DNA from: Kumtagia sp963820075
Lineage (GTDB): Bacteria > Pseudomonadota > Alphaproteobacteria > Rhizobiales > Rhizobiaceae
Reading direction: 5' to 3'
Assembly: GCA_963820075.1 (NCBI GenBank)
Contig: CAWFYS010000001.1
Location: 62,001 to 126,000, forward strand
Length of the DNA: 64,000 nt
Shown here: positions 57,713 to 64,000 of the stretch, piece after piece
Layout of the letters: every line of letters starts with the position of its first letter
Numbering within the stretch: position 1 is the first letter of the stretch
The notes under the pieces: model-generated
What the model saw: only the letters and a program-made list of their open reading frames with translations
Told to the model about the DNA's origin: nothing
Databases searched by the model: none
Position numbers and translations under genes: made by a program

Positions 57713-57751
57713 ATGATCCTGTCCGAAAAGTCTGCAACTTTTCGGGATCAT
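57713..57751 (-). terminator. Hairpin after the inverted unknown gene
   Basis: ATGATCC and CCGAAAAGT at the left pair with ACTTTTCGG and GATCAT at the right, around a 5-nt loop, starting 3 bases after the minus-strand stop at 57755. A short run of A/T pairs follows on the minus strand (GGAAAAACAATG) but no clean U tract. A similar sequence is a common rhizobial palindrome, so a repeat origin is equally likely. Confidence 0.45.
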
Positions 57752-57754
57752 GCG

Positions 57755-58612
57755 CTAGTCGCGCGAGGCGACGATCTGATCGGAATACCCGGTCTCATGC
57801 GGCAGGAAGTAACCGGTGTCGGGCCACATTGCCGCAATCGGCATGGATCGCTGGGTACCGTGGGTCGTGTTGGCGTAGATCAGGTCCGCCCATTTCGGCA
57901 GGTCGTCGATTTTTTGGATGGCGCCTTGAGCGGAGCCTTTCGTCCCGGCATACTCGACGTCGAGCACCAGTCTGCTGCGCCCTGCGGCTGTATCGACGAA
58001 CTCGCGCCTGCGGGTCTTCTCCTTGTTTTTCTTTTTCCAGTCTTCGAGATCGAGCTCCGGGTTCTTGTGCCAGTCCGGATCGAGCGGTGCATAAAGCATC
58101 GGACATTTCGGCGCCGAAACGACCAGCGAATTGAAGAGGAAGCGCAGCGTTTCCAGGTTCTTTATGTCCGCGCCGATATTGCACCCGCGCACATGGATCG
58201 CGACGCAATTCGCCTGATGATCCCGCACCTGCCGGCAAAGGCCCGCCAGCTCGCGCACTTCGTCCTCGGTGATTGCGGCGTTGTTCGCGAAAGCGGTCAC
58301 CTTGGCCGCATCCGGCGACGGGTGCGCGTCCACCAGCGGCACCAGATCGGCCAGCGTGGAGTTGTTCGCCGACACCTGGGTTCCGCTGGTCAAATACATG
58401 GTGAAACCGGAACTGTATCCATGGGTGACGATCACGACGTGGGATTGCTGCTTGGCGATCAACGCCTTGACCAGGTCGCGGAAGTTCGCGTCGAACGTGC
58501 TGGTGCTCTGGATTTCCAGATTGCCGCGCTTGGTGACCTCTCTTTTTGCCTTGGCATAGTAACTATCGACGATTGCGAATGCCGGATCGCTTTGACGCAA
58601 TGCAATGCCCAT
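57755..58612 (-). CDS. Protein of unknown function inserted in the polyamine transporter operon
   Basis: This 285-residue soluble protein is encoded on the opposite strand to its neighbours. It contains QSHVVIVTHGYSSGFTMYLTSGTQ (about 58-81), reminiscent of the HGxxxG region of a hydrolase or lipase, and CVAIHVRGCNIGADIKNLETL (about 135-156). It has a Lys-rich segment (KKKNKEKTRRREF) near 195 and ends EGYSDQIVASRD-like. No signal peptide is seen. GAGGGG precedes the ATG. I do not recognise the family. Its presence between potA-like and potB-like genes suggests insertion after the operon formed. Confidence 0.65.
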   Translation of the reverse strand: MGIALRQSDPAFAIVDSYYAKAKREVTKRGNLEIQSTSTFDANFRDLVKALIAKQQSHVVIVTHGYSSGFTMYLTSGTQVSANNSTLADLVPLVDAHPSPDAAKVTAFANNAAITEDEVRELAGLCRQVRDHQANCVAIHVRGCNIGADIKNLETLRFLFNSLVVSAPKCPMLYAPLDPDWHKNPELDLEDWKKKNKEKTRRREFVDTAAGRSRLVLDVEYAGTKGSAQGAIQKIDDLPKWADLIYANTTHGTQRSMPIAAMWPDTGYFLPHETGYSDQIVASRD

Positions 58613-58778
58613 GAACCCCTCGCTTCTTTAGACAAAAAAACGGTTCGGCGCGGTGGCCGACGTCATTTTCTCCGGACTGGAAGGTCACTCGAACGGCGAC
58701 GCAACTTCGCCAGGCGCTTCCCACGGCCAAGCAGCGGCGAAGGTGCGGCTGTCCCTGTTTGCCTTCGGAGTGCTTGAC

Positions 58779-59741
58779 GTGACGGAAGCTTACGCCCCCG
58801 CCGTCGGCGGCGCAATCCTTCCGCGAAAGGGCGGCGTGCTCGGCCGCCTTTCCGACATGCTCTGGCGCAGCCCGCGCATTCTGCTGATGTTGATGCTTGC
58901 GCCGCCGCTGCTGTGGCTTGGGGTCGTCTATCTCGGATCGCTTTTTGCGCTGCTCCTGCAGAGTTTCTTCTCGATCGACGAGTTCTCAGGCCTGGTCAAC
59001 CGCCAGTTCACGCTGAAGACCTATGGCGAATTGCTGCTGCCGTCGAATGTCGACATCATCGTCCGCACGGTGACAATGGCCGCGCTGGTCACGCTGGCTT
59101 CGGCCGTTATCGCCTTCCCGATCGCTTACTTCGCGGCCCGCTACGCGCGCGGCAAATGGAAGGCGCTGTTCTATCTCGGCGTCATGCTGCCGCTGTGGTC
59201 GAGCTATCTGGTGAAGATCTATGCCTGGAAGCTGATCCTCGCCAAGGAGGGCATCCTCACCTGGCTGCTGGGCAAGCTGCACCTGAGCTGGCTGCTCGAC
59301 GCCTGGCTGTCGCTGCCCACGGTCGGCGGCAACTCGCTGTCGGTCAGCGCTACCGGCACTTTCATCGTCTTCGTCTATGTCTGGCTGCCCTTCATGATCC
59401 TGCCGATCCAGGCATCGCTGGAGCGTGTGCCGGTCAATCTAACCGAGGCATCCGCCGACCTCGGTGCGTCGCCGGGCCAGACGTTTGCCAATGTGATCTT
59501 TCCCCTTGCCTTGCCCGGCATCGTCGCCGGCTCGATCTTCACCTTTTCGCTGACGCTTGGCGACTACATCATTCCGCAGATCATCGGCACGTCGCGCCTG
59601 TTCATCGGCCAGGCCGTCTACGCCCATCAGGGAACGGCGGGCAACATCCCGCTGGCCGCCGCCTTTACCGTCGTGCCGGTGGTCATCATGGTTTTCTATC
59701 TCTGGGGCGCCAAGCGCATGGGGGCCTTCGATGCGCTCTGA
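58779..59741 (+). CDS. Polyamine-type ABC transporter permease (PotB-like)
   Basis: This permease of about 320 residues has six membrane helices, starting at ILLMLMLAPPLLWLGVVYLGSLFALLLQSFFSID. Its coupling loop is LTEASADLGASPGQTFANVIFPLALPGIVAGSIF. A GTG at 58779 gives TEAYAPAVGGAILPRKGG at the N-terminus, which looks natural; an upstream in-frame start at 58653 would add 42 polar residues. It is followed by potC-like with an 11-base overlap. The gap to the potA-like gene holds the inverted unknown gene. Confidence 0.9.
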   Translation: MTEAYAPAVGGAILPRKGGVLGRLSDMLWRSPRILLMLMLAPPLLWLGVVYLGSLFALLLQSFFSIDEFSGLVNRQFTLKTYGELLLPSNVDIIVRTVTMAALVTLASAVIAFPIAYFAARYARGKWKALFYLGVMLPLWSSYLVKIYAWKLILAKEGILTWLLGKLHLSWLLDAWLSLPTVGGNSLSVSATGTFIVFVYVWLPFMILPIQASLERVPVNLTEASADLGASPGQTFANVIFPLALPGIVAGSIFTFSLTLGDYIIPQIIGTSRLFIGQAVYAHQGTAGNIPLAAAFTVVPVVIMVFYLWGAKRMGAFDAL

Positions 59742-60546
59742 GCGCGCAAACAAGGCGCCGCTGGCGCTGAAGATCGCCGCGGCGGCGGGGCTGCTGTTCC
59801 TGCACCTGCCGATCCTGCTGATCTTCATCTATGCCTTCACCACGGAGGAGAAGAGCTATCAGTGGCCGCCGCCGGGCCTGACCACCCAGTGGTTTGCCGT
59901 AACCTTCAACAGGCCGGATGTGTGGGAGGCCCTTTCGCTTTCGGTCAAGGTCGCCGCGATCTCGACCTTCATCGCCATCATCCTCGGCACGCTGTGCGCC
60001 GCCGCCGTCAGCCGCACCAAATTCTTCGGCCGCGAGGCAGTCTCGCTGCTGGTCATCCTGCCGATCGCGCTGCCCGGCATCATCACCGGCATTTCGCTGC
60101 GCTCGGCCTTCAGCCTGATGGATATACCGTTCTCCACCTGGACGATCGTGCTCGGCCACGCCACCTTCTGCGTCGTGGTGGTCTACAACAACGCGGTGGC
60201 GCGTTTCCGCCGCACTTCCGGCTCGATGATCGAGGCTTCGATGGACCTCGGCGCCGACGGGTTCCAGACGTTCCGCCACGTCATCCTGCCCAATATCGGC
60301 ACGGCGCTGCTGGCCGGCGGAATGCTGGCCTTCGCGCTGTCCTTCGACGAGGTCATCGTCACCACCTTCACCGCCGGCCAGCAGCAGACGCTGCCGATCT
60401 GGATGCTGGAGGAACTGGTGCGCCCGCGCCAGCGGCCCGTCACCAACGTCGTCGCCATGGTCGTCGTGCTGGTGACGGCGCTGCCCATTCTGCTTGCCTA
60501 TTACCTCACCCGCGAAGGCGATCAGATCGCCGGCGCCGGAAAATAA
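59731..60546 (+). CDS. Polyamine-type ABC transporter permease (PotC-like)
   Basis: This 271-residue permease starts MRSERANKAPLALKIAAAAG, with six helices, the first in GLLFLHLPILLIFIYAFTTEE. Its coupling loop is MIEASMDLGADGFQTFRHVILPNIGTALLAGGM, followed by FALSFDEVIVTTFTAG. The SFDE motif is typical of PotC/PotI. It overlaps the PotB-like gene by 11 bases and is followed 17 bases later by the aldehyde dehydrogenase, so transport and catabolism appear co-expressed. Confidence 0.93.
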   Translation: MRSERANKAPLALKIAAAAGLLFLHLPILLIFIYAFTTEEKSYQWPPPGLTTQWFAVTFNRPDVWEALSLSVKVAAISTFIAIILGTLCAAAVSRTKFFGREAVSLLVILPIALPGIITGISLRSAFSLMDIPFSTWTIVLGHATFCVVVVYNNAVARFRRTSGSMIEASMDLGADGFQTFRHVILPNIGTALLAGGMLAFALSFDEVIVTTFTAGQQQTLPIWMLEELVRPRQRPVTNVVAMVVVLVTALPILLAYYLTREGDQIAGAGK

Positions 60547-60563
60547 GTCTGAAGGAGGAGTTC

Positions 60564-61991
60564 ATGTTCACCGAGATGCTGATCGGCGCGCGCTTTGAGG
60601 AAGGCACGGAGACCGAGGAGCCGATCCTCAATCCCAAGACCGGGGAAACGGTTCTCAAGCTGCCCGAAGCCAGCCAGTCGCAGATCGACGCTGCGGTGGC
60701 GGCGGCCGAGAAGGCTTTTGCACTGTGGTCAAGGACGACGCCGGCGCAGCGTTCCGGCTACCTCTTGAAGATCGCCGAGCGCATCGAAGCCGAAGCCGGG
60801 GAATTCGCCAGGCTGGAAGCGCTGAACTGCGGCAAGCCGATCAACGCCGTGCTCAATGACGAGATTCCGGCGATCGTCGACTGCTACCGCTTCTTCGCCG
60901 GCGCCGTGCGCACCATGCCGGGACTGGTCTCCGGCGAATACCTGCCGGGCTTCACCTCGATGATAAGGCGCGACGCGATCGGCATCGTCGGCTCGATCGC
61001 GCCGTGGAACTATCCGCTGATGATGATGGCGTGGAAGCTGGCGCCGGCGATCGGCGGCGGCAACACGGTCGTCTTCAAACCGTCCGAGCAGACCCCGCTC
61101 ACGGCGCTGAAGCTCGCCCAAATCCTGGCCGAAATCTTGCCGGAAGGCGTGGTCAATGTCGTGCTCGGCCGCGGCGAGAGCGTCGGCAACGCGCTGATCA
61201 ATCATCCCAGGATCAATATGATCTCGATCACCGGTGATGTGGCGACCGGCAAGAAGGTGCTGCAGGCCGCCGCCAGATCGGTCAAGCGCACGCATCTCGA
61301 ACTCGGCGGCAAGGCGCCGGTCATCGTCTTCGACGATGCCGACCTCGATGCCGTGGTCTCCGGGCTGCGCGCCTTCGGTTATTACAATGCCGGACAGGAC
61401 TGCACCGCCGCCTGCCGCATCTACGCCGGCGGGAAAATCTACGAAAGGCTCGTGGCCGACCTTTCGTCGGCTGTTTCGACCATCAAGTACAACCGTCCGG
61501 ACGACACCGAAAACGAGATCGGGCCGCTGATTTCCGCGCGCCAGCGCGACCGCGTTTCCTCCTTCGTCGAGCGGGCCTCCGAACTCAGGCACATCGAGAT
61601 CACCACGGGCGGCAAGCCCGGCGAAGGCGGCGGCTTTTTCTACCAGCCGACGGTGGTTGCCGGCGCGCTGCAGGAGGACGAGATCGTGCGGCGCGAGGTT
61701 TTCGGGCCGGTCGTGTCCGTTACCCGCTTTTCCGATGTCGACGAGGCCGTCGGCTGGGCAAACGACAGCGACTACGGTCTGGCATCGTCCGTCTGGACGA
61801 AGGATGTGTCGCGCGCCATGACGACGGCCGCCCGGCTGCAATATGGCTGCACCTGGATCAACACGCATTTCATGCTGACCAACGAGATGCCGCATGGAGG
61901 CGTGAAGCAGTCCGGCTATGGCAAGGACATGTCGCTTTACGCGCTGGAGGACTATACGGCCGTCCGCCACGTCATGATCGCGCATGGGTGA
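60564..61991 (+). CDS. Aldehyde dehydrogenase, probably gamma-aminobutyraldehyde type
   Basis: This 475-residue enzyme has the class 1/2 ALDH core: SIAPWNYPLMMMAWKLAPAI, the GNTVVFKPSEQTP stretch, the general-base Glu in HLELGGKAPVIV, and the catalytic Cys in NAGQDCTAAC. The cofactor-binding EVFGPVVSV and terminal MPHGGVKQSGYGKDMSLYALEDYT are present. The C-terminal motifs resemble the putrescine-pathway dehydrogenase PatD. GGAGGAG precedes the ATG at 60564. Position in a PotFGHI-like operon supports oxidation of an aminoaldehyde from putrescine to 4-aminobutyrate, but the exact substrate is inferred. Confidence 0.9.
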   Translation: MFTEMLIGARFEEGTETEEPILNPKTGETVLKLPEASQSQIDAAVAAAEKAFALWSRTTPAQRSGYLLKIAERIEAEAGEFARLEALNCGKPINAVLNDEIPAIVDCYRFFAGAVRTMPGLVSGEYLPGFTSMIRRDAIGIVGSIAPWNYPLMMMAWKLAPAIGGGNTVVFKPSEQTPLTALKLAQILAEILPEGVVNVVLGRGESVGNALINHPRINMISITGDVATGKKVLQAAARSVKRTHLELGGKAPVIVFDDADLDAVVSGLRAFGYYNAGQDCTAACRIYAGGKIYERLVADLSSAVSTIKYNRPDDTENEIGPLISARQRDRVSSFVERASELRHIEITTGGKPGEGGGFFYQPTVVAGALQEDEIVRREVFGPVVSVTRFSDVDEAVGWANDSDYGLASSVWTKDVSRAMTTAARLQYGCTWINTHFMLTNEMPHGGVKQSGYGKDMSLYALEDYTAVRHVMIAHG

Positions 61992-62059
61992 GTACCGTCG
62001 GGCAACCGCCGCCGCTTGGAAGGGACAGGGCTCGAACCATAGGGTTCATTGGATGATGG

Positions 62060-62163
62060 CTAAGCAGACTTGCGTGGCTTCGCCCGCTTCGCCTGCTTAG
62101 CCTCTTGTTTTGTCGTAGGTTTCTGTCGGAAAACCGTGACACACTTTTCCGGAACCTGCTTAG
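62060..62163. repeat. Repeat family A, copy 3 (inverted)
   Basis: This 104-bp copy begins CTAAGCAG and ends CTGCTTAG and reads as the reverse complement of copies 1 and 2. It lies in the 358-base gap between the aldehyde dehydrogenase and the isomerase/epimerase gene, next to the CCCCTCTCCGG-type half element. Confidence 0.8.
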
Positions 62164-62168
62164 CCGCC

Positions 62169-62222
62169 CCCTCTCCGGTTTGCTTCGCAAACCACCTCTC
62201 CCCCCGCTTTGCGGGGACGAGG
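62169..62222. repeat. CCCCTCTCCGG-type half element
   Basis: CCCCTCTCCGGTTTGCTTCG followed by CCACCTCTCCCC and CGCTTTGCGGGG is a half copy of the element at 15838-15969. Only one arm is present, abutting repeat family A copy 3. Confidence 0.6.
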
Positions 62223-62349
62223 ATAGGCGCCAAGCAGCTTGGATTGATGTAGCCGGCCCGGAGCTGTTCCACCGGTTTCGCGCGGCTGCCATCTGGTCCT
62301 ACCAGATTTTTCGGGCTACCGTCCTCCCATGCCAAAGGGAGGGCGGCGC

Positions 62350-63204
62350 ATGAAGGTCGGATTCTGCATGCTGCTGTGGACGACCAACGTCACAGCCAAA
62401 CACACGAAATTACTGAAGGACATCAAGGCGACGGGCTATGACGGCGTCGAAATTCCCATATTCTCGGGCACGCCGGACGATTTCAAAAGGCTCGGGGATA
62501 TGCTGGACAGGATCGGCCTTGCGCGCACCGCCGTGTCGGCGATGGGCGATCCCGCCATGAATCTGATCGGCGACGCCGCCTCCCGCAAAGCCGGAATGGA
62601 ATATATGAAATGGGCGATCGACTGCGCCGCGGCACTCGGCGCCGACAAATTGTGCGGCCCGCTTCACTCCACGCTCGGGCTTTTCACCGGCAGCGGCCCG
62701 ACCTCCACCGAGAAACGGCGCTCCGTCGCATCGCAGCGCGCCATCGGCGATCATGCGGCCGGCAGGAACGTTACGGTCGGGCTGGAGGCGCTGAACCGGT
62801 TCGAATGCTACCTGGTCAACACGATGGAAGACCTTTGCGCGCATCTCGACGAGATAGACCATCCCAATATCAAGGCGATGTACGACACCTTCCACTGCAA
62901 CATCGAGGAGAAGGACCCCGTCGGCGCCTTTGCGAAGAGCCTGCGTCACGTTGTCCACGTTCATATTTCGGAGAACGACCGCGGCGTGCCGGGTCGCGGC
63001 AACATTCCCTGGAAGGAGACTTTCGCCGCGATCCGCCAAAGCGGCTATGACGACTGGCTCACCATCGAATCCTTCGGACGCGGCCTGAAAGACCTTGCGG
63101 CGGCGACGAAGGTCTGGCGCGATTTCGCCGAAAGCCCGCAAGCCGTCTACAGGGAAGGCTACCGGCATATCCGCCAGCACTGGGAAGATGCAGGGAAGCA
63201 GTAG
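62350..63204 (+). CDS. Sugar isomerase/epimerase of the TIM-barrel (ketose 3-epimerase-like) family
   Basis: This 284-residue enzyme begins MKVGFCMLLWTTNVTAKHTK. The AP-endonuclease-like barrel is evident from DGVEIPIFSGTPDDF, ALNRFECYLVNT with a metal Glu in VGLEALNRFE, the Asp-His pair in MYDTFHCNIEEKDP, the His in VHVHISENDRGVPG and the Glu in LTIESFGRG. The pattern, especially ENDRG-PGRG, matches D-tagatose/D-psicose 3-epimerases and hydroxypyruvate isomerases. Two in-frame starts exist; 62350 places GGGAGG 10 bases upstream. It stands alone between repeats. The exact sugar is not predictable. Confidence 0.82.
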   Translation: MKVGFCMLLWTTNVTAKHTKLLKDIKATGYDGVEIPIFSGTPDDFKRLGDMLDRIGLARTAVSAMGDPAMNLIGDAASRKAGMEYMKWAIDCAAALGADKLCGPLHSTLGLFTGSGPTSTEKRRSVASQRAIGDHAAGRNVTVGLEALNRFECYLVNTMEDLCAHLDEIDHPNIKAMYDTFHCNIEEKDPVGAFAKSLRHVVHVHISENDRGVPGRGNIPWKETFAAIRQSGYDDWLTIESFGRGLKDLAAATKVWRDFAESPQAVYREGYRHIRQHWEDAGKQ

Positions 63205-63243
63205 CCCCGTTGGAGCGTAGAGCAAATTGCGTGGCTTCGCCCC

Positions 63244-63476
63244 ATGGTACACGACACAAGGATCACGTCCTTGTTTCGAGGCCGCTTTTGCTCTCACCCT
63301 TACCCTCTCCCCTTGTGGGAGAAGGTGCCTGAACGAAGTGAAGGCGGATGAGGGTGTGGAACGGCGGCGCTTCGCCCTGGAGCGTTGCGCCTCGCCCGGT
63401 GGTACCCCTCAACCGACCTTGCTGCGCTCGGCTACGCCGGATGAGGGGCAAAATCAGGCTGCTGTCGTGTACTGTG
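63244..63476. repeat. Element with TACACGACA termini, copy 2, containing a nested repeat
   Basis: GGTACACGACA at the left is answered by TGTCGTGTACTGTG at the right, the same ends as 57539-57671. Inside are half copies of the CCCTCATCCG-type element (about 63289-63358 and again near 63430). The nested structure suggests one repeat inserted into another. It fills much of the 407-base convergent gap between the epimerase and fdsD genes. Confidence 0.55.
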
Positions 63477-63477
63477 G

Positions 63478-63563
63478 GCTTCGCCCACGCTTCGCCTGCT
63501 TAGCCTCTTGTTTTGCCGCAGGTTTCTTTCGGAAAACCGTGACACACTTTTCCGGAACCTGCT
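63478..63563. repeat. Repeat family A, copy 4 (inverted, truncated)
   Basis: It contains the reverse-oriented core (TTAGCCTCTTGTTTTGCCGC, then GGTTTC and GGAAAACCGTGACACACTTT) but lacks intact CTAAGCAG ends. It starts immediately after the TACACGACA-type element, suggesting that the two once formed a compound structure. Confidence 0.65.
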
Positions 63564-63611
63564 CTATCGTCAGGAGGATCGCGCCAGAAGCACAGCGCCT
63601 GCCAGAAAGGT

Positions 63612-63875
63612 TCAGCCGGCGGGCTTCTCCGCCGGCGCCGGCCTGCGCACCTTCGCGGCGGCTTCCATCACGAGGGGCGACAGCCCGTCGCCGCCCGCAT
63701 CGACCGTTTCGAAGAAATGCCGGCGCATGCGCGGTTCCCAGAACTTGTTGATGTGCTCTGCAATGCCCGCCACGCCGTGGTCATGCGGCATCGACTCGAA
63801 GAACGTGCCGATCTGGTTTGCCATCCGAACGATCTTTTCGCGCGGATCGGCGCGGTGCGGTTCCTCATGCAACAT
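63612..63875 (-). CDS. fdsD: Formate dehydrogenase delta subunit (FdsD)
   Basis: This 87-residue protein has the FdsD pattern KIVRMANQIGTFFESMPHDHGVAGIAEHINKFWEPRMRRHFF. It is the small subunit of the NAD-dependent molybdenum formate dehydrogenase, with a role in assembly or stability. The start chosen is ATG 63875 (MLHEEPHRAD), which overlaps the FdhD stop by 11 bases; upstream extension to 63950 is unlikely because that sequence encodes FdhD. The tail is Pro/Ala-rich. Large fds subunits are not in the window and presumably lie to the right. Confidence 0.9.
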   Translation of the reverse strand: MLHEEPHRADPREKIVRMANQIGTFFESMPHDHGVAGIAEHINKFWEPRMRRHFFETVDAGGDGLSPLVMEAAAKVRRPAPAEKPAG

Positions 63876-64000
63876 TCCTGGCAACTCCGTCTGCGACCCG
63901 TTGGGGGTGTGTGAAAATATCGAACTCATCGCCCCGCACCAGCGCGACAAGCGTCATGCCAGCCGCCTCCGCGGTGCGGATCGCAAGCGCCGTCGGCGCC
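63865..64000 (-). CDS. fdhD: FdhD, formate dehydrogenase sulfurtransferase (N-terminus outside window)
   Basis: The last 44 codons read APTALAIRTAEAAGMTLVAL, then VRGDEFDIFTHPQRVADG and VARNVA, then TGA at 63865. This is the conserved C-terminus of FdhD, which carries sulfur to the molybdenum cofactor of formate dehydrogenases. The frame was read directly from the minus strand. It is truncated at base 64000. The stop overlaps fdsD, the usual fdhD-fdsD arrangement of rhizobial fds operons. Confidence 0.9.
   Translation of the reverse strand, partial: APTALAIRTAEAAGMTLVALVRGDEFDIFTHPQRVADGVARNVA

Overview
The window is high-GC DNA with codon use, gene families and dispersed palindromes typical of Rhizobiales, most likely Mesorhizobium or a close Phyllobacteriaceae relative. 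This placement is inferred from recognised protein families, not from a marker gene. No rRNA, tRNA, CRISPR array, transposase or phage gene was recognised. Both ends cut genes: tssE at base 1 and fdhD at base 64000.

Layout. (1) 1-9.3 kb: part of a type VI secretion locus. A leftward operon (OmpA-like, tssA, tssB, tssC, hcp, tssE) is driven by a near-consensus promoter and diverges from vgrG, a DUF6931-type gene and tagH. (2) 9.9-20.7 kb: a rightward carbohydrate-type ABC importer (one binding protein, two permeases, a small membrane protein, two ATPases), followed by a PTS-type dihydroxyacetone kinase split into separate DhaL, EIIA/DhaM, HPr, enzyme I and DhaK genes, with a small helix-turn-helix protein between. 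(3) 21-27 kb: a leftward oligopeptide-type ABC importer. (4) 27.4-41.9 kb: a polysaccharide-lyase-like protein, a class III cyclase, a DUF3095 protein, a cyclic-nucleotide-binding protein, a metallo-beta-lactamase hydrolase, an ABC exporter-like protein with degenerate ATPase motifs and a large insertion, four glycosyltransferases, a deacetylase and a methyltransferase-like protein. I read this as a possible cyclic-nucleotide-controlled envelope or exopolysaccharide module, and it is the best candidate here for an undescribed system. (5) 42.1-48.5 kb: a BMP-type nucleoside/base importer with cytosine deaminase. (6) 48.9-53.7 kb: an FAD monooxygenase, a small lipoprotein, a double-CDGSH iron-sulfur protein, a choline-kinase-like phosphotransferase and a DeoR regulator. 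(7) 53.9-62 kb: a LysR regulator, a polyamine-type ABC importer and an aldehyde dehydrogenase, with an inverted unknown gene inside the operon. (8) 62.3-64 kb: a sugar isomerase/epimerase, then FdsD and FdhD of formate dehydrogenase.

Many genes between 3 and 41 kb are broken by single-base shifts. Almost every junction reconstructed by hand is repaired by removing one base from a short homopolymer, so these look like sequencing overcalls rather than true pseudogenes. Such genes are given as one CDS spanning the shifts. Intergenic gaps are filled by several families of palindromic or terminal-inverted-repeat elements.
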